DNA of 32,020 nucleotides from a virus. Position 1 is the first letter of the stretch. The number at the start of each line of letters is the position of its first letter. Made by a program: the position numbers and the translations under genes. The stretch is from IMG/VR virus record IMGVR_UViG_3300044732_002429, positions 1-32,020 of that record; one strand, given 5' to 3'. Shown in pieces: positions 7,007-15,779 of the stretch. A model generated the notes under the pieces. It did no database searches, was not told where the DNA came from, and saw nothing but the letters and a program-made list of their open reading frames with translations.

Positions 7007-8038
7007 TCATCGAAAAGTTGCGTGAGGTTTGCTTTCGTGATGTCCCGAAGAAGAGGTTTTGTAAAAAACAGATCGACATTGAAGTTCATCAAGATTCTCC
7101 GCTCCGCAGTATGAGAAGCCAGACCGAATTCCGTCTTCAAGACCAGAAATGACTGCTCCTGCGCCGCCAACACCAAGAACAAAGGTCTCAACTCCCTCGA
7201 TATGTTTATGCTTCATCGAAGCTGCTCGCTTGGTGTATTCTGACGCATTTCCACGATAGCGTTTGTACGTGGCGCCCTCAAGCTCAACAAATTCTCCAAG
7301 AGCTTCGTTCGTTCCAGCCAGAAGAGATCCGATCATAACAGCAGAAGCGCCCGCCGCAAGACTCTTCACGATGTCTCCAGAGTTTTTGATTCCGCCATCG
7401 GCAATCACGGAGATGCCCGGAGAATGCTCTTGGAAGTCCAGAATCGACTGGAAGGTCGGAAGACCGCACCCTGTCTGAATACGAGTCGTACAGACGGCGC
7501 CAGAGCCTACGCCAAGCTTGAACACGGTATGCTCCGGGCTTGCGTCCAGATCTCGAAACCATTCCGACGCTTCGTCTGGATATGCGAAATTTCCGATCAT
7601 CAAAGGGTGGGTCGGAAAAGCTTTTCGAAATTGCTGTGCAACCTGATAGGTTCGAGGTTGATCTCCGTGGGCTATATCGATGCAGATGAGATTGGCGCCT
7701 GCTTCCACCAATCGCTTTGCATCGTCGAGAGCGGACTTTCCAATTCCAATCGAAGCTCCAATCAAACCTTTCGGTTTTCTGGCGCGGAATTTCCCAATTC
7801 GAATAGCTTGATCCTCGCTCATTCGATCAAGGATGGCCATTCCTCCACAAGCATTCATCACCAATGCCATCTCAAGAGAAGCGATGGTTGGCATGTTTGA
7901 AGAGATGATCGGAAGCTCCAAAGTCAATCCTGCGATCTTGGTACCCAGATCAATTCTAGATCGGCTCTTTCCTCTAAAATGATTCGGTCGTAGCAGCACA
8001 TCATCGAAGCAAAGCGCTTCTTCAATTTTCTTAATCAT
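7007..8038 (-). CDS. IMP dehydrogenase / GMP reductase family enzyme
   Basis: This TIM-barrel enzyme of 343 residues belongs to the IMPDH/GMPR family, which interconverts IMP with XMP or GMP using NAD(P). Seen in the sequence: the start [10 protein letters not shown] (about residues 7-16), the active-site loop [15 protein letters not shown] with catalytic Cys (about residue 183), [11 protein letters not shown] and [11 protein letters not shown] for phosphate binding, and the ending [18 protein letters not shown]. The CBS pair of bacterial GuaB is absent. The YCGA ending favours IMPDH, the short length favours GMP reductase; I cannot decide. ATG 8038 overlaps the upstream stop (ATGA); ATG 8059 with AGGAG four bases upstream is an equal alternative. 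It likely adjusts the guanine pool during infection. Confidence 0.85.
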   Translation of the reverse strand: MIKKIEEALCFDDVLLRPNHFRGKSRSRIDLGTKIAGLTLELPIISSNMPTIASLEMALVMNACGGMAILDRMSEDQAIRIGKFRARKPKGLIGASIGIGKSALDDAKRLVEAGANLICIDIAHGDQPRTYQVAQQFRKAFPTHPLMIGNFAYPDEASEWFRDLDASPEHTVFKLGVGSGAVCTTRIQTGCGLPTFQSILDFQEHSPGISVIADGGIKNSGDIVKSLAAGASAVMIGSLLAGTNEALGEFVELEGATYKRYRGNASEYTKRAASMKHKHIEGVETFVLGVGGAGAVISGLEDGIRSGFSYCGAENLDELQCRSVFYKTSSSGHHESKPHATFR

Positions 8039-8481
8039 CGGCTTACGTCCTCTGGCCATGTTACTCCTGTAATTTTTTCACCTCTCAAAAAACTTTGCTT
8101 CATGCTCTCCTTTCCAGATGAACAATCATGAGCTTGCTGCAAAGCTCTTAGAAAGTCGAAAAATTCAATTCGGTCACTATCGCTACAAAATTCCACCCAC
8201 TCTCGCAATTCGGGAATAAGCTTTCCTCGATTACTATATGCGGGATTGCTATTCCAATTTCCTGCTATATCTTGAATCAGTCCGGGATTGCCTTGCGTAC
8301 AGTTTTGTTGATTCGGCCACGGAATGAGCCAGCCGAGAGCGCAGTGGAAACCCGGCTTTCCGAGGTTCCATTGACACTCATCGCCATTTCTGGCGCACTG
8401 CTCCCAATCTTGAGAAGCCAGACCTCGAACTGATGTCTCGAACGCAAACTGTCTTGCTTCTTCTAGAGAATTGATCTTCAT
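8035..8481 (-). CDS. Unknown protein with Cys/Trp-rich CALGWLIP motif
   Basis: The 148-residue protein is unrecognised by name. It contains CQWNLGKPGFHCALGWLIP, which resembles small phage proteins where a Cys-Gly rich loop (cRY...CAIGxLIP) is followed by helices. The function of those is unknown. It has six Cys, which may form a metal site or be chance. ATG 8481 follows the upstream stop by one base, with AAAGGA five bases away. The C-terminal helices (WVEFCSDSDRIEFFDFLRAL) are amphipathic. Confidence 0.65.
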   Translation of the reverse strand: MKINSLEEARQFAFETSVRGLASQDWEQCARNGDECQWNLGKPGFHCALGWLIPWPNQQNCTQGNPGLIQDIAGNWNSNPAYSNRGKLIPELREWVEFCSDSDRIEFFDFLRALQQAHDCSSGKESMKQSFLRGEKITGVTWPEDVSR

Positions 8482-8482
8482 T

Positions 8483-9094
8483 TCATTCCTTTCGTTGGCG
8501 GCCCGAAACCATTTGGATTTCGTTTCCGGAGTCTAGCCATCTCATTGCGGTAATGTTTTTTTCGTTGTGGCGCTCTGATTCCATCATCCATTCGAGATAG
8601 TTTGCATGATTTGCAAATAACCAGTTCTTGAAATATGGAATCGACTCTTCGTTGTCAAAAGTTAAAGTGAGAACTGCTTGAATGTCGCTATCTGCGGCCG
8701 TGACGTAGTCCTCGTCATATTGCGAATCTTCGCAAGAACATTCAAAATTATCGTACGTGCTACTGACGATTTGATAAAAGCTGTCCTCTTCCATCGAGCC
8801 GAGAACAAACGGATATTGCGAATCCAATTCACCCCTCGTGTAGTAACCATAGTCATCTTGATCCATTGTGGCGACGGCTTCCGCGAACAACACTCGAAAC
8901 AACGTCTCTCTTGCTGCGGTCGCAGGAACGAAAACGATCTTTCCTCCACTGGACAGATTTGGATCTTCTGAGCACACAACGGTTCCAAGATTGTGAAATC
9001 TTTTGGGAGGCGCAAAATTCTCAAGATCTTTCACGCGCGCTGCTTCATCCTGTAACGCTTTCAAAATTTGTTTGTAGGGATACTTTCCACTCAT
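8483..9094 (-). CDS. Unknown 203-residue acidic protein
   Basis: I recognise no family. The protein is acidic, with a run of Asp, Glu, Tyr and Ser around residues 85-140 (DQDDYGYYTRGELDSQYPF, CSCEDSQYDEDYVTAADSD). After that it has a strand and helices (IQAVLTLTFDNEESIPYFKN). The start ATG 9094 has AAAGGA about nine bases upstream, inside the end of the ATP-grasp gene, and it begins two bases after that stop. It may work with the ATP-grasp protein, but adjacency is the only evidence. Confidence 0.65.
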   Translation of the reverse strand: MSGKYPYKQILKALQDEAARVKDLENFAPPKRFHNLGTVVCSEDPNLSSGGKIVFVPATAARETLFRVLFAEAVATMDQDDYGYYTRGELDSQYPFVLGSMEEDSFYQIVSSTYDNFECSCEDSQYDEDYVTAADSDIQAVLTLTFDNEESIPYFKNWLFANHANYLEWMMESERHNEKNITAMRWLDSGNEIQMVSGRQRKE

Positions 9095-9096
9095 TT

Positions 9097-9981
9097 CTAT
9101 TTTCCTTTGTTTCTATTTCGAACGTAATCAGTCAGAGCGCAGACAACAGGCTGAATGACTCCCACATCATAGAACCCTGAACTGTGAACGCAATTGATTT
9201 CGACAACCTTGAGGCGATATTCTCCCCGATAGCCCGACTCGCAAGGACAAAGAGCGACATCCAAAACGAACGCTTCTGCTTCGGAAATCTTTGCGCCCTG
9301 AATCCTTGCGAACTCGGTGATCTCTTCTAAGCGGTCCTCTTCGTCTTCATTGAGAAGTCTTGGCGCGATTTTTCCGTTGTAGCTATACAAAACAACAGCA
9401 ACGACTTCGCCACCAATCCACCAAGTTCTGTACTCCGATCCAATGTGAACTGGCTCATTGACCCAAACGATTGTATCTGGCTTCATCTCAACAGAACCAA
9501 CCTGAGCTTTTCCGTAATAGATGTTTCGAAACATATTTGCATCCATCACTTTTCCAGAGAAAAGCTTGATGCCAACATCTGGACGAACAAAGAAGTCCTT
9601 GTCGGACGTTGGAGAATTCGCAAGCTCTTCTGCTGTCATCTTCCTTGCACCAGCGTTCAAGTAGTCTTCCCCGAATCTGGGACCGTACCAAGAGACAGCA
9701 TGCATTTCTGGACTATAGAAAAGCGCAGCTTTCTTTCTCAATTCTGGATTATCGTTCACAAGTTGTACGAGCTTTGTAGAACCATAATAGATGATCTGTT
9801 CGTCATCTTCTTCTGTCGAAAAGATCGGAACATCATTTCGGAATGGCTTCAACGGAAATGCACCCCACCTGATATCGAAAGAGTTGAAAACCTCAACCAT
9901 TGTTGGCGTCGTGTGATCAACGAACCGAAGTCCTGATTGAAACAACCACATCACAGATGACCATTTCTTTGAATCAATCAT
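9097..9981 (-). CDS. R2K-clade (DUF4343-type) ATP-grasp protein
   Basis: This 294-residue protein matches the divergent R2K branch of the ATP-grasp fold, which uses ATP to join a carboxylate to an amine or similar group. The features seen are FVRPDVGIKLFSG (about residues 126-138; Arg and Lys of the R2K signature), the segment EYRTWWIGGEVVAVVLY (about 182-198), EAFVLDVALC (about 237-246) and VVEINCVHSSGFYDVG near the end, where Glu and Asn would bind Mg-ATP. Members are predicted to modify proteins or peptides; the substrate here is unknown. ATG 9981 has GGAGG nine bases before it. Its neighbours are small unknown proteins, which may include the substrate. Confidence 0.8.
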   Translation of the reverse strand: MIDSKKWSSVMWLFQSGLRFVDHTTPTMVEVFNSFDIRWGAFPLKPFRNDVPIFSTEEDDEQIIYYGSTKLVQLVNDNPELRKKAALFYSPEMHAVSWYGPRFGEDYLNAGARKMTAEELANSPTSDKDFFVRPDVGIKLFSGKVMDANMFRNIYYGKAQVGSVEMKPDTIVWVNEPVHIGSEYRTWWIGGEVVAVVLYSYNGKIAPRLLNEDEEDRLEEITEFARIQGAKISEAEAFVLDVALCPCESGYRGEYRLKVVEINCVHSSGFYDVGVIQPVVCALTDYVRNRNKGK

Positions 9982-10239
9982 TCAATTTGCCTCCGTTTCT
10001 TCAAGAAGACGTTGTTCGTCATCTTCTCCGTCGTCGAATTCTTTGAACGCAAAAAAGCCACAAGGTTCAGGCAACTCTGGTATCCCGATGTAATATCTTC
10101 GGTTTGATTCAAATGATCCCTCTTTGGCAAAACCTTCCTCAAAAACAGTTTTTGCAATAGTTTTTATGCCGGTTTTGACATTTTCTTCTGGCGCGTCTGG
10201 AAGTATGGCGATCTCTAATACGAACACTTTTCTTTTCAT
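9982..10239 (-). CDS. Unknown small acidic protein upstream of ATP-grasp gene
   Basis: The 85-residue protein begins with a hydrophobic strand (RKVFVLEIAILPD), has a central helix (VKTGIKTIAKTVFEEGFAK) and ends in acidic residues (FDDGEDDEQRLLEETEAN). It looks like a small alpha/beta domain; no family recognised. ATG 10239 overlaps the stop of the preceding gene (ATGA). The end of this gene carries the ribosome binding site of the ATP-grasp gene, so the two are likely made together. Confidence 0.65.
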   Translation of the reverse strand: MKRKVFVLEIAILPDAPEENVKTGIKTIAKTVFEEGFAKEGSFESNRRYYIGIPELPEPCGFFAFKEFDDGEDDEQRLLEETEAN

Positions 10240-10463
10240 GATTTACTCATTTCTTGTTCGATCAGGGCCATTCGACGATCGAAGTCTAGCTCAAGTTCCC
10301 TCTTCAAGCTTTGCAGCGCTTGAATTCTGTCCGACTCCCAAACACCAGTACCAATCCACTCCTGCTCGCCAAGTATTCGATCTTCCAAGACCAAACTTGC
10401 GCAAACTGAACCTTGATGATGAATAACGATTCTTTCCACGAATCTTTTATTATGGGCCGCCAT
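10236..10463 (-). CDS. Unknown 75-residue protein
   Basis: The protein has a strand-rich start (ERIVIHHQGSVCASLVLED) and a C-terminal helix (DRIQALQSLKRELELDFDRR). No family recognised. ATG 10463 is preceded by AAAGGAG about five bases away and overlaps the 3' end of the upstream gene by 14 bases. It is one of a run of small genes between the RNA ligase and the ATP-grasp gene. Confidence 0.65.
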   Translation of the reverse strand: MAAHNKRFVERIVIHHQGSVCASLVLEDRILGEQEWIGTGVWESDRIQALQSLKRELELDFDRRMALIEQEMSKS

Positions 10464-10725
10464 TCTGTCTCCTTTCGTTCCACGAGCCAGTCTTGGATAG
10501 TCGCAAAGCCTCTTTGGCTAGCGCACGAACAGCATTCTCGTAGTCTGCAAACTTCGCAACCTTATTCTCTTCCCAGCCTTCATTTATTCGCCATTCAAGC
10601 CAATCTTGAAGTTCCAGAAGAAAATCATTCTGATACCCTTCCATCGATCCCGAAGCATGTTGAGCTAAAATTTCTGAAGTTTCCAGTAAACAGTAAACGT
10701 ATCTCTTGTCTATAAAATCTTTCAT
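10450..10725 (-). CDS. Unknown 91-residue helical protein
   Basis: Starting at ATG 10725, the protein is predicted wholly helical, with several Trp and acidic residues (LLELQDWLEWRINEGWEEN) followed by a basic C-terminal helix (AVRALAKEALRLSK). AAAGG lies six bases before the start, and the ATG comes two bases after the RNA ligase stop. The frame is open back to 10809, but that section lies inside the ligase gene. No family recognised. Confidence 0.65.
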   Translation of the reverse strand: MKDFIDKRYVYCLLETSEILAQHASGSMEGYQNDFLLELQDWLEWRINEGWEENKVAKFADYENAVRALAKEALRLSKTGSWNERRQNGGP

Positions 10726-10727
10726 GT

Positions 10728-11957
10728 TCAACCTTTCTTCAAATTCGACAACATTGATTGCAAGAACGAATCCTGAAATTCTCCATTCTTCTTTTGAGAT
10801 TCCAACCAATCCAAAAATGTCTTTCCAGGATTAGAGAATCTCCACATCTGGACACCCATCAATCCTGACCCTCTCTGAATTGCAATTGCAAATTCTTTCC
10901 TGGAATCGCAAAGGTTATACTTGAACTCTTCATCCAAAGTTGAGATTAGATCTTTCAAGTCTTGCTTCATCTTATCGAGATTGACAATCATGTCTTCTTC
11001 AAGAACAGAACGAACATCATCATCTTTCTGAAGAAGAATCAGTTCGAGCAAATTCTTTCCTGAAGAAATGGCCTTATCCTTCAGACGATGTGCCGCTCGA
11101 TAAGCTGGGGACTTGCACTTGACTCGATTGAAATTCGAATCACAGATGACCAACCCTTCGGAAGTCAAATCCAGGTTGTTCACCCAATCTTGATATTCTT
11201 TTGAATTTGTTTGAACGACAGGACAAATTGGGATCCTGTATACTTGATCAGAATTTCTAGGCGATGGCGGATTTGAGAATGTGAATAAATCGCCATATCG
11301 AAGATGGTCAAGATGAAAATGGTGTAGAGGAATTTCTTCCAAAGTGAAACCTCTATATCCCAAAAGAGTCAAAGATCTTTTTTTGTTTCGAACTACAATT
11401 TGGTTCTCTGGAGTGCAAAGCTCAAACATGTAAGTGAAACCCTCGTGAAAAATGTTTCCGGCACAATCAAATCCATGAACCATTACCTCCTCCCAAGTGT
11501 CCCAGAACAAATCCTCGAAGGTTCTTCCTTCCGAATTAAAGGGAACATCCGCATCCGGAACTGAACGTGTTGCAATACACCATTCATGCAGGGTTGGATC
11601 GAAATAAACAATAGTAAGAGTTCCGTCCAATTTTGTGTAATAGTTCGCGGTTTCCCAATCAATCGTATCTGCGTTCGAATCTTCGGAATTGAAGAATCTG
11701 CGGAACGGAAACGCCAAAACTCTCGTCTCTCCAACAATCTTTTCTGGGTCGATACTCGCTCCAGATTCGGTTTCAACCGCTTCAAGAATCAGTCCTCGGC
11801 ACTCTTTCGTTCGAGGATCTTTCGGATCGCACTTGATCTGATTGTAGTTCAGTGAGAACTTTCTTGCGTTTCTTGTTGATTTACGAAACTCAATTCCAAT
11901 AGAATCAAGATCGTTCAATGAGTGTGTTTCGAGAAACTTTTGAATTTCAAGCTTCAT
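10728..11957 (-). CDS. T4 Rnl1-like RNA ligase
   Basis: The 409-residue protein has the nucleotidyltransferase motifs of ATP-dependent RNA ligases: motif I KLDGT with the adenylated Lys (about residue 109), the upstream conserved ECRGLILEAVE, motif III in FTYMFELCTP, motif IV SEGLVI and motif V VKCKS. This order and the C-terminal helical domain fit the T4 RnlA (Rnl1) family, which seals 3'-OH and 5'-phosphate ends of RNA, classically to repair tRNA cut by a host anticodon nuclease. No polynucleotide kinase-phosphatase gene is seen in this window. ATG 11957 overlaps the upstream stop by 11 bases with a weak GGA site; the frame runs to a TTG at 11981. Confidence 0.85.
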   Translation of the reverse strand: MKLEIQKFLETHSLNDLDSIGIEFRKSTRNARKFSLNYNQIKCDPKDPRTKECRGLILEAVETESGASIDPEKIVGETRVLAFPFRRFFNSEDSNADTIDWETANYYTKLDGTLTIVYFDPTLHEWCIATRSVPDADVPFNSEGRTFEDLFWDTWEEVMVHGFDCAGNIFHEGFTYMFELCTPENQIVVRNKKRSLTLLGYRGFTLEEIPLHHFHLDHLRYGDLFTFSNPPSPRNSDQVYRIPICPVVQTNSKEYQDWVNNLDLTSEGLVICDSNFNRVKCKSPAYRAAHRLKDKAISSGKNLLELILLQKDDDVRSVLEEDMIVNLDKMKQDLKDLISTLDEEFKYNLCDSRKEFAIAIQRGSGLMGVQMWRFSNPGKTFLDWLESQKKNGEFQDSFLQSMLSNLKKG

Positions 11958-12231
11958 ATTGTTCCATTCTTTCAATATCAAAGACCTCTTTGAAAATTTC
12001 TACTTTGACCCAGCCAGGAATAGGTTCATCTTCCGGATTGTTTCTGAACTTGGTTGAAATTTTCACTATCATGAAATCTGTCGTTTCTGACACAAGCTCA
12101 ACCTCATGCCACGCGAAAGGTTGAAGTACGTACTGCAACGGTACCATTTCAGGAACAGCGTAATCCTTTTGATGATCGCCAAGAAATGGACAAAGGTACC
12201 AAGATTGCTTCATGAAAATTCTTATTTGCAT
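11947..12231 (-). CDS. Unknown 94-residue protein
   Basis: The protein appears beta-rich (VLQPFAWHEVELVSETTDFM, IVKISTKFRNN), reminiscent of a small single-domain fold, but no family is recognised. ATG 12231 is chosen over the TTG at 12246, which overlaps the polymerase stop and lacks an SD. The site before ATG 12231 is an AAGAAAGA stretch, a weak SD. It lies between the DNA polymerase III gene and the RNA ligase gene. Confidence 0.6.
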   Translation of the reverse strand: MQIRIFMKQSWYLCPFLGDHQKDYAVPEMVPLQYVLQPFAWHEVELVSETTDFMIVKISTKFRNNPEDEPIPGWVKVEIFKEVFDIERMEQYEA

Positions 12232-12242
12232 TCTTTCTTCTT

Positions 12243-15200
12243 TCAATCGAGCATTTTGTTGAGGTACGAACCTTTGGCAACATTGATCCAGCCTTCGTTT
12301 CGATAAAGCTCAGACCAATAAATTGAGTTCAGTTGCCATCCGCCTCTCGGTTCTCTAAAGAAGTAATTGAAAGTCAAGTCTTGACCAATCACGTCCGTAA
12401 TCGTCAGCTTGAAATATGGATTACCAGACTTCTTGCCAATCACGGTCTTTACGTCCTTGAGAATGAACCAAATCTTGGACCTGACCTCGCTCAAGTCAGA
12501 CAGGGGCATGATGCCATTTTCCCGAAGCCTGTCAATGGTCTCGGCGTCAATGAGCAAGTCTTTGTCGTAAATACCCAAGAGAGTCCGCTGGGCTTCGACC
12601 CTGTCTCTATCGTCAAAGTCTTCAGTGGAAACTTCGGCAGCCAAGGCTTGGAAATCAAAACTCTGATTTTCTTTCGACTTCCAATTGTCAATTAAAACCC
12701 TTCGCATGTGTGCATGGTTCAAGAATGGCGCAGGGAAAACTCCCAATCCATCCAAAGCCTCAAGTCGAATTAGACCATCGAGGGCGGCTTTGTTGAACTT
12801 GCTAAACTTCCAAGTTCGTTTGGTCTTGAACTTTCCCTCCTTTTTCATTGGGACTTGCTCGATGTCCCAGAAGAAGCTTTCAAAATTTAGGGCGCCATCT
12901 CCAGTCTTTGTCCACTTCTTTCGTTCCTCGATCAACTCTTTCGTTGCGACGGCGCCGAATTTCTTAACCAAAGTGAACGGGGGATAGACAACATTGTCAA
13001 CAACAGAATACGTTTCTTGACTCGTAAGAATGTCAAGCGTGCCAATCTTATATCCAAGAGCCTCAACTTCTGCCGTTGCAGAATCCGTATCCGGATCATT
13101 CTCAAGATAGGAACAAATCCATTCATTCGGATAATGATGAAAAAGATATGCACATTGATACGAAAGATATGCGTATGCAATACCGTGAGATTTGTTGAAA
13201 CCGTAGCTAACGAACGGCAAGATTTCATCTTTCCACAATCTTGTGGCTCTCGATTCGGAAATGCCAGCTTCAACGCAGCCCGCAATGAATCTTTCTCCGG
13301 CTTCGTTTCGCTTGATAAGCATTTCTCCGCCAAGAGATGTTATAGGTTTAACGAGCAGCTTTCTAAGATCATCAGATTCTACCAAGGAGAATCCGGCCAA
13401 TTTGTTAGCCAATTGCATGAACTGTTCCTGGTAGATCAAAAGTCCGTAAGTTGGACCCAGAACTTCCTCAATCACTGGATGATAGAGATCAATATGCTCT
13501 GGGTTCTCTTGAAAGTAGACGTACTTCTTATCGGCGTTAGACTTCAAGGGACCAGGACGATAGATCGAAGTGATATTCGAAATGTCCTTGATCGACTTAG
13601 GTTTCGCCATCTTGCAGAACTCTTGAGCATTTCTTTCTGCAAATTGGAATGTTCCACAAAATCTTCCCTGATGATAGACAGATTCGAAAACTTCAATATC
13701 GCCCTGCTTGAGAACCGATGGATGAATATTCTCATCATAGAATTTGTTCACTTGCTCAGAACAAACTTCGATTCCTTCACTCCGAAGAATGCCTTCGATG
13801 CAGCCTCGCATGATTCGAAGAGTCGAAAGGCCCAAGAAATCGTATTTGATGAATCCGAAAGGTTCAAGGTGCTTTGCTGTCAATCCTTCTCCCCATGGAG
13901 TTTGATCGACTCCTCGAATGCGAATGATTGGCATGTTCGCAGATGCATCTTCTGTAATCACGACTCCGCCTGCGTGTCGACTGATCGTCTTTAATTGTTT
14001 GTAAAGAACTTTGATCGAGTCGGCTACAGTTGGATATTTGTCAATGAAATCTTTGAACGTTGGAGAATGTTTGTAGGCGCCATCAAAATCAAACTGATAT
14101 AGCTTCTGGTCGTTGTCGACGGCATCGAGAAGAGGTTGGCGCGCCTCTTCCTCCATTCTCGAAGTCACGAGATTAACTTCTTCGTACGGGATTTGTTGGA
14201 GCTTTGAGATATCCTTAACCAAAGACTTCAGCTTCATCGAATTGAAGTTGGAGATCGCAATAATGTTTTCGGTTCCAAAGTGCGACCGAAGAATGTCCAA
14301 AACCTCGTCTCGATCTTCGATGTCGCAGTCAATATCGGGCGGCTCGTTTCGGTTTTCGCTCAAGAAACGCTCGAACAAGAGTCCATGCTCAACTGGATCA
14401 ATCAACGTAATTCCGAGCAAGAATACGACAAGGCTTCCTGCGCCAGAACCACGACCAGCACCAACCAAAAGAGATTGCTTGATCTTGTCCATGGCTTCTT
14501 TCAGAGCCAGGAAGTACAAAGAGAATTCCTTCTTCGTGATGACGGAAAGTTCCATCTTGAGACGCTCAGCGTAAATTTCAAACTTCTCATCAAACTCTTC
14601 ATCGCTCCATTTCGAAGCGTATTCTTCCAAAGCCTCAGAACAAAGATGGCGAAGCTTGTCGTTGGGATCTGCACCGTGCAGGAAGGCTTTAGGAAGCTTC
14701 ATCTTGCTATCAGGATTGATGTCCTCCATTTGTTCGTGCGCGACCTTGTAGGACCGCTGGATAGCTTCTAGCGCCAAAGAATCTCGCTCTTCGTCTTCGG
14801 GTTCGCTTTCGTACATGTCAAAGTACGAATCGAGCATTTGATCTCCATTCTTTGGATAGAGTTCGCACTTCAATTCATCGATAGATTTCGGAAGAGCGTC
14901 TGGATCGATATCCATCCCCTTCGTCTGCATTCCGAGCATTTTGTAAATCTCTCTATCTCTCCATTGTGCAGGATTTGGATAGTGAGAATCTGCTGTTGCC
15001 AAAAGCGGAAAGCCAGTCTTCTTCGAGTATTCAATCAAGAACTTGTTGACTAGCTTTTGTTCTGCGAGCTTGTTGAACTGAATCTCGATGTTGGCGCGCT
15101 CTTTTCCGAATAGATCCAAGAGCGGCTTGAATTCTTTGTCGAGGGCGCGAAATACTTCCGCTTCTCCCTTTTCATGGTTTTGGAAAACGCAAAATGAAGG

Positions 15201-15767
15201 AATGCCTGCAATACAAGCGCTCGACATGATGATTCCCTTGTTGTACTTTTCCAACATTCGAAAATCAATTCTTGGATATCGATAGAATCCTTTTTGGTAG
15301 GATTCAGAAATGAGTCGACAAATATTCTGATATCCTTCCTTGTTTGCGGCCAGAAGAACAAGATGATGCCTTCGGCGCAAAGGATCTGCCCATTTATTTT
15401 TCGATTCCGACTCAACTTCAACAACCAAGTCTTCGGATTCGATGGCGGGAGCAATGACAGGATGTTCGTCAGATTCTACAGAATCGAGAACTTCTCCTTT
15501 GCTATTTTTCAATCTTGCCCATTCGTCCAAGTCTGGATGGTAATAGGCTTCTACGCCAAACAATCCCTTGAAGTTAACGCCCTTCTTTTTGAGAGCACTT
15601 TTCGCTTGTTGAAGATATCCCCAAGCAATTGCAGTACCATGATCTGTAATTGCCAATCCGTCGCCACCATTTTTTAGAACCCAATCGAAATGCTCAGAAG
15701 GAGCCCCGATTGCATCGCCCACCGAAAGTGCGTGAGCATGAAGACCAACAAACTTTACTTCAGACAT
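12243..15767 (-). CDS. dnaE: DNA polymerase III alpha subunit (family C, DnaE type)
   Basis: This 1174-residue protein is a complete bacterial-type replicative polymerase. Residues 1-270 form a PHP domain with its metal ligands apparently kept: H10 and H12 (LHAH), H43 (DHG), E73 (GVEAYY), C185 (SSAC) and D260/H262 (TADSHY), so it may proofread 3' to 5'. The palm has GRGSGAGS (438-445) and PDIDCD (477-482), where D478 and D480 match E. coli D401/D403; the third Asp is in KYDFLGL. A helix-hairpin-helix-type region and an OB-fold-like C-terminus follow. ATG 15767 has AGAGG five bases away. Most phages use family A or B enzymes, and a family A gene lies at the right edge of this window. It is about the normal length of DnaE. 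Confidence 0.95.
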   Translation of the reverse strand: MSEVKFVGLHAHALSVGDAIGAPSEHFDWVLKNGGDGLAITDHGTAIAWGYLQQAKSALKKKGVNFKGLFGVEAYYHPDLDEWARLKNSKGEVLDSVESDEHPVIAPAIESEDLVVEVESESKNKWADPLRRRHHLVLLAANKEGYQNICRLISESYQKGFYRYPRIDFRMLEKYNKGIIMSSACIAGIPSFCVFQNHEKGEAEVFRALDKEFKPLLDLFGKERANIEIQFNKLAEQKLVNKFLIEYSKKTGFPLLATADSHYPNPAQWRDREIYKMLGMQTKGMDIDPDALPKSIDELKCELYPKNGDQMLDSYFDMYESEPEDEERDSLALEAIQRSYKVAHEQMEDINPDSKMKLPKAFLHGADPNDKLRHLCSEALEEYASKWSDEEFDEKFEIYAERLKMELSVITKKEFSLYFLALKEAMDKIKQSLLVGAGRGSGAGSLVVFLLGITLIDPVEHGLLFERFLSENRNEPPDIDCDIEDRDEVLDILRSHFGTENIIAISNFNSMKLKSLVKDISKLQQIPYEEVNLVTSRMEEEARQPLLDAVDNDQKLYQFDFDGAYKHSPTFKDFIDKYPTVADSIKVLYKQLKTISRHAGGVVITEDASANMPIIRIRGVDQTPWGEGLTAKHLEPFGFIKYDFLGLSTLRIMRGCIEGILRSEGIEVCSEQVNKFYDENIHPSVLKQGDIEVFESVYHQGRFCGTFQFAERNAQEFCKMAKPKSIKDISNITSIYRPGPLKSNADKKYVYFQENPEHIDLYHPVIEEVLGPTYGLLIYQEQFMQLANKLAGFSLVESDDLRKLLVKPITSLGGEMLIKRNEAGERFIAGCVEAGISESRATRLWKDEILPFVSYGFNKSHGIAYAYLSYQCAYLFHHYPNEWICSYLENDPDTDSATAEVEALGYKIGTLDILTSQETYSVVDNVVYPPFTLVKKFGAVATKELIEERKKWTKTGDGALNFESFFWDIEQVPMKKEGKFKTKRTWKFSKFNKAALDGLIRLEALDGLGVFPAPFLNHAHMRRVLIDNWKSKENQSFDFQALAAEVSTEDFDDRDRVEAQRTLLGIYDKDLLIDAETIDRLRENGIMPLSDLSEVRSKIWFILKDVKTVIGKKSGNPYFKLTITDVIGQDLTFNYFFREPRGGWQLNSIYWSELYRNEGWINVAKGSYLNKMLD

Positions 15768-15779
15768 TTTTCCTCTTCT

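Noticed and set aside
6982-7191. N-terminal extension of the small gene ending at 6751
   Set aside because: The section overlaps the IMPDH-like coding frame and lacks family similarity; ATG 6981 has a good SD and begins the conserved part.
13017-13994. A long open frame of 325 codons on the plus strand
   Set aside because: It lies fully inside dnaE on the opposite strand, has no recognisable domain and its residues look like a shadow (many Arg, Ser, Leu and Cys without pattern). The dnaE frame is conserved over its whole length.
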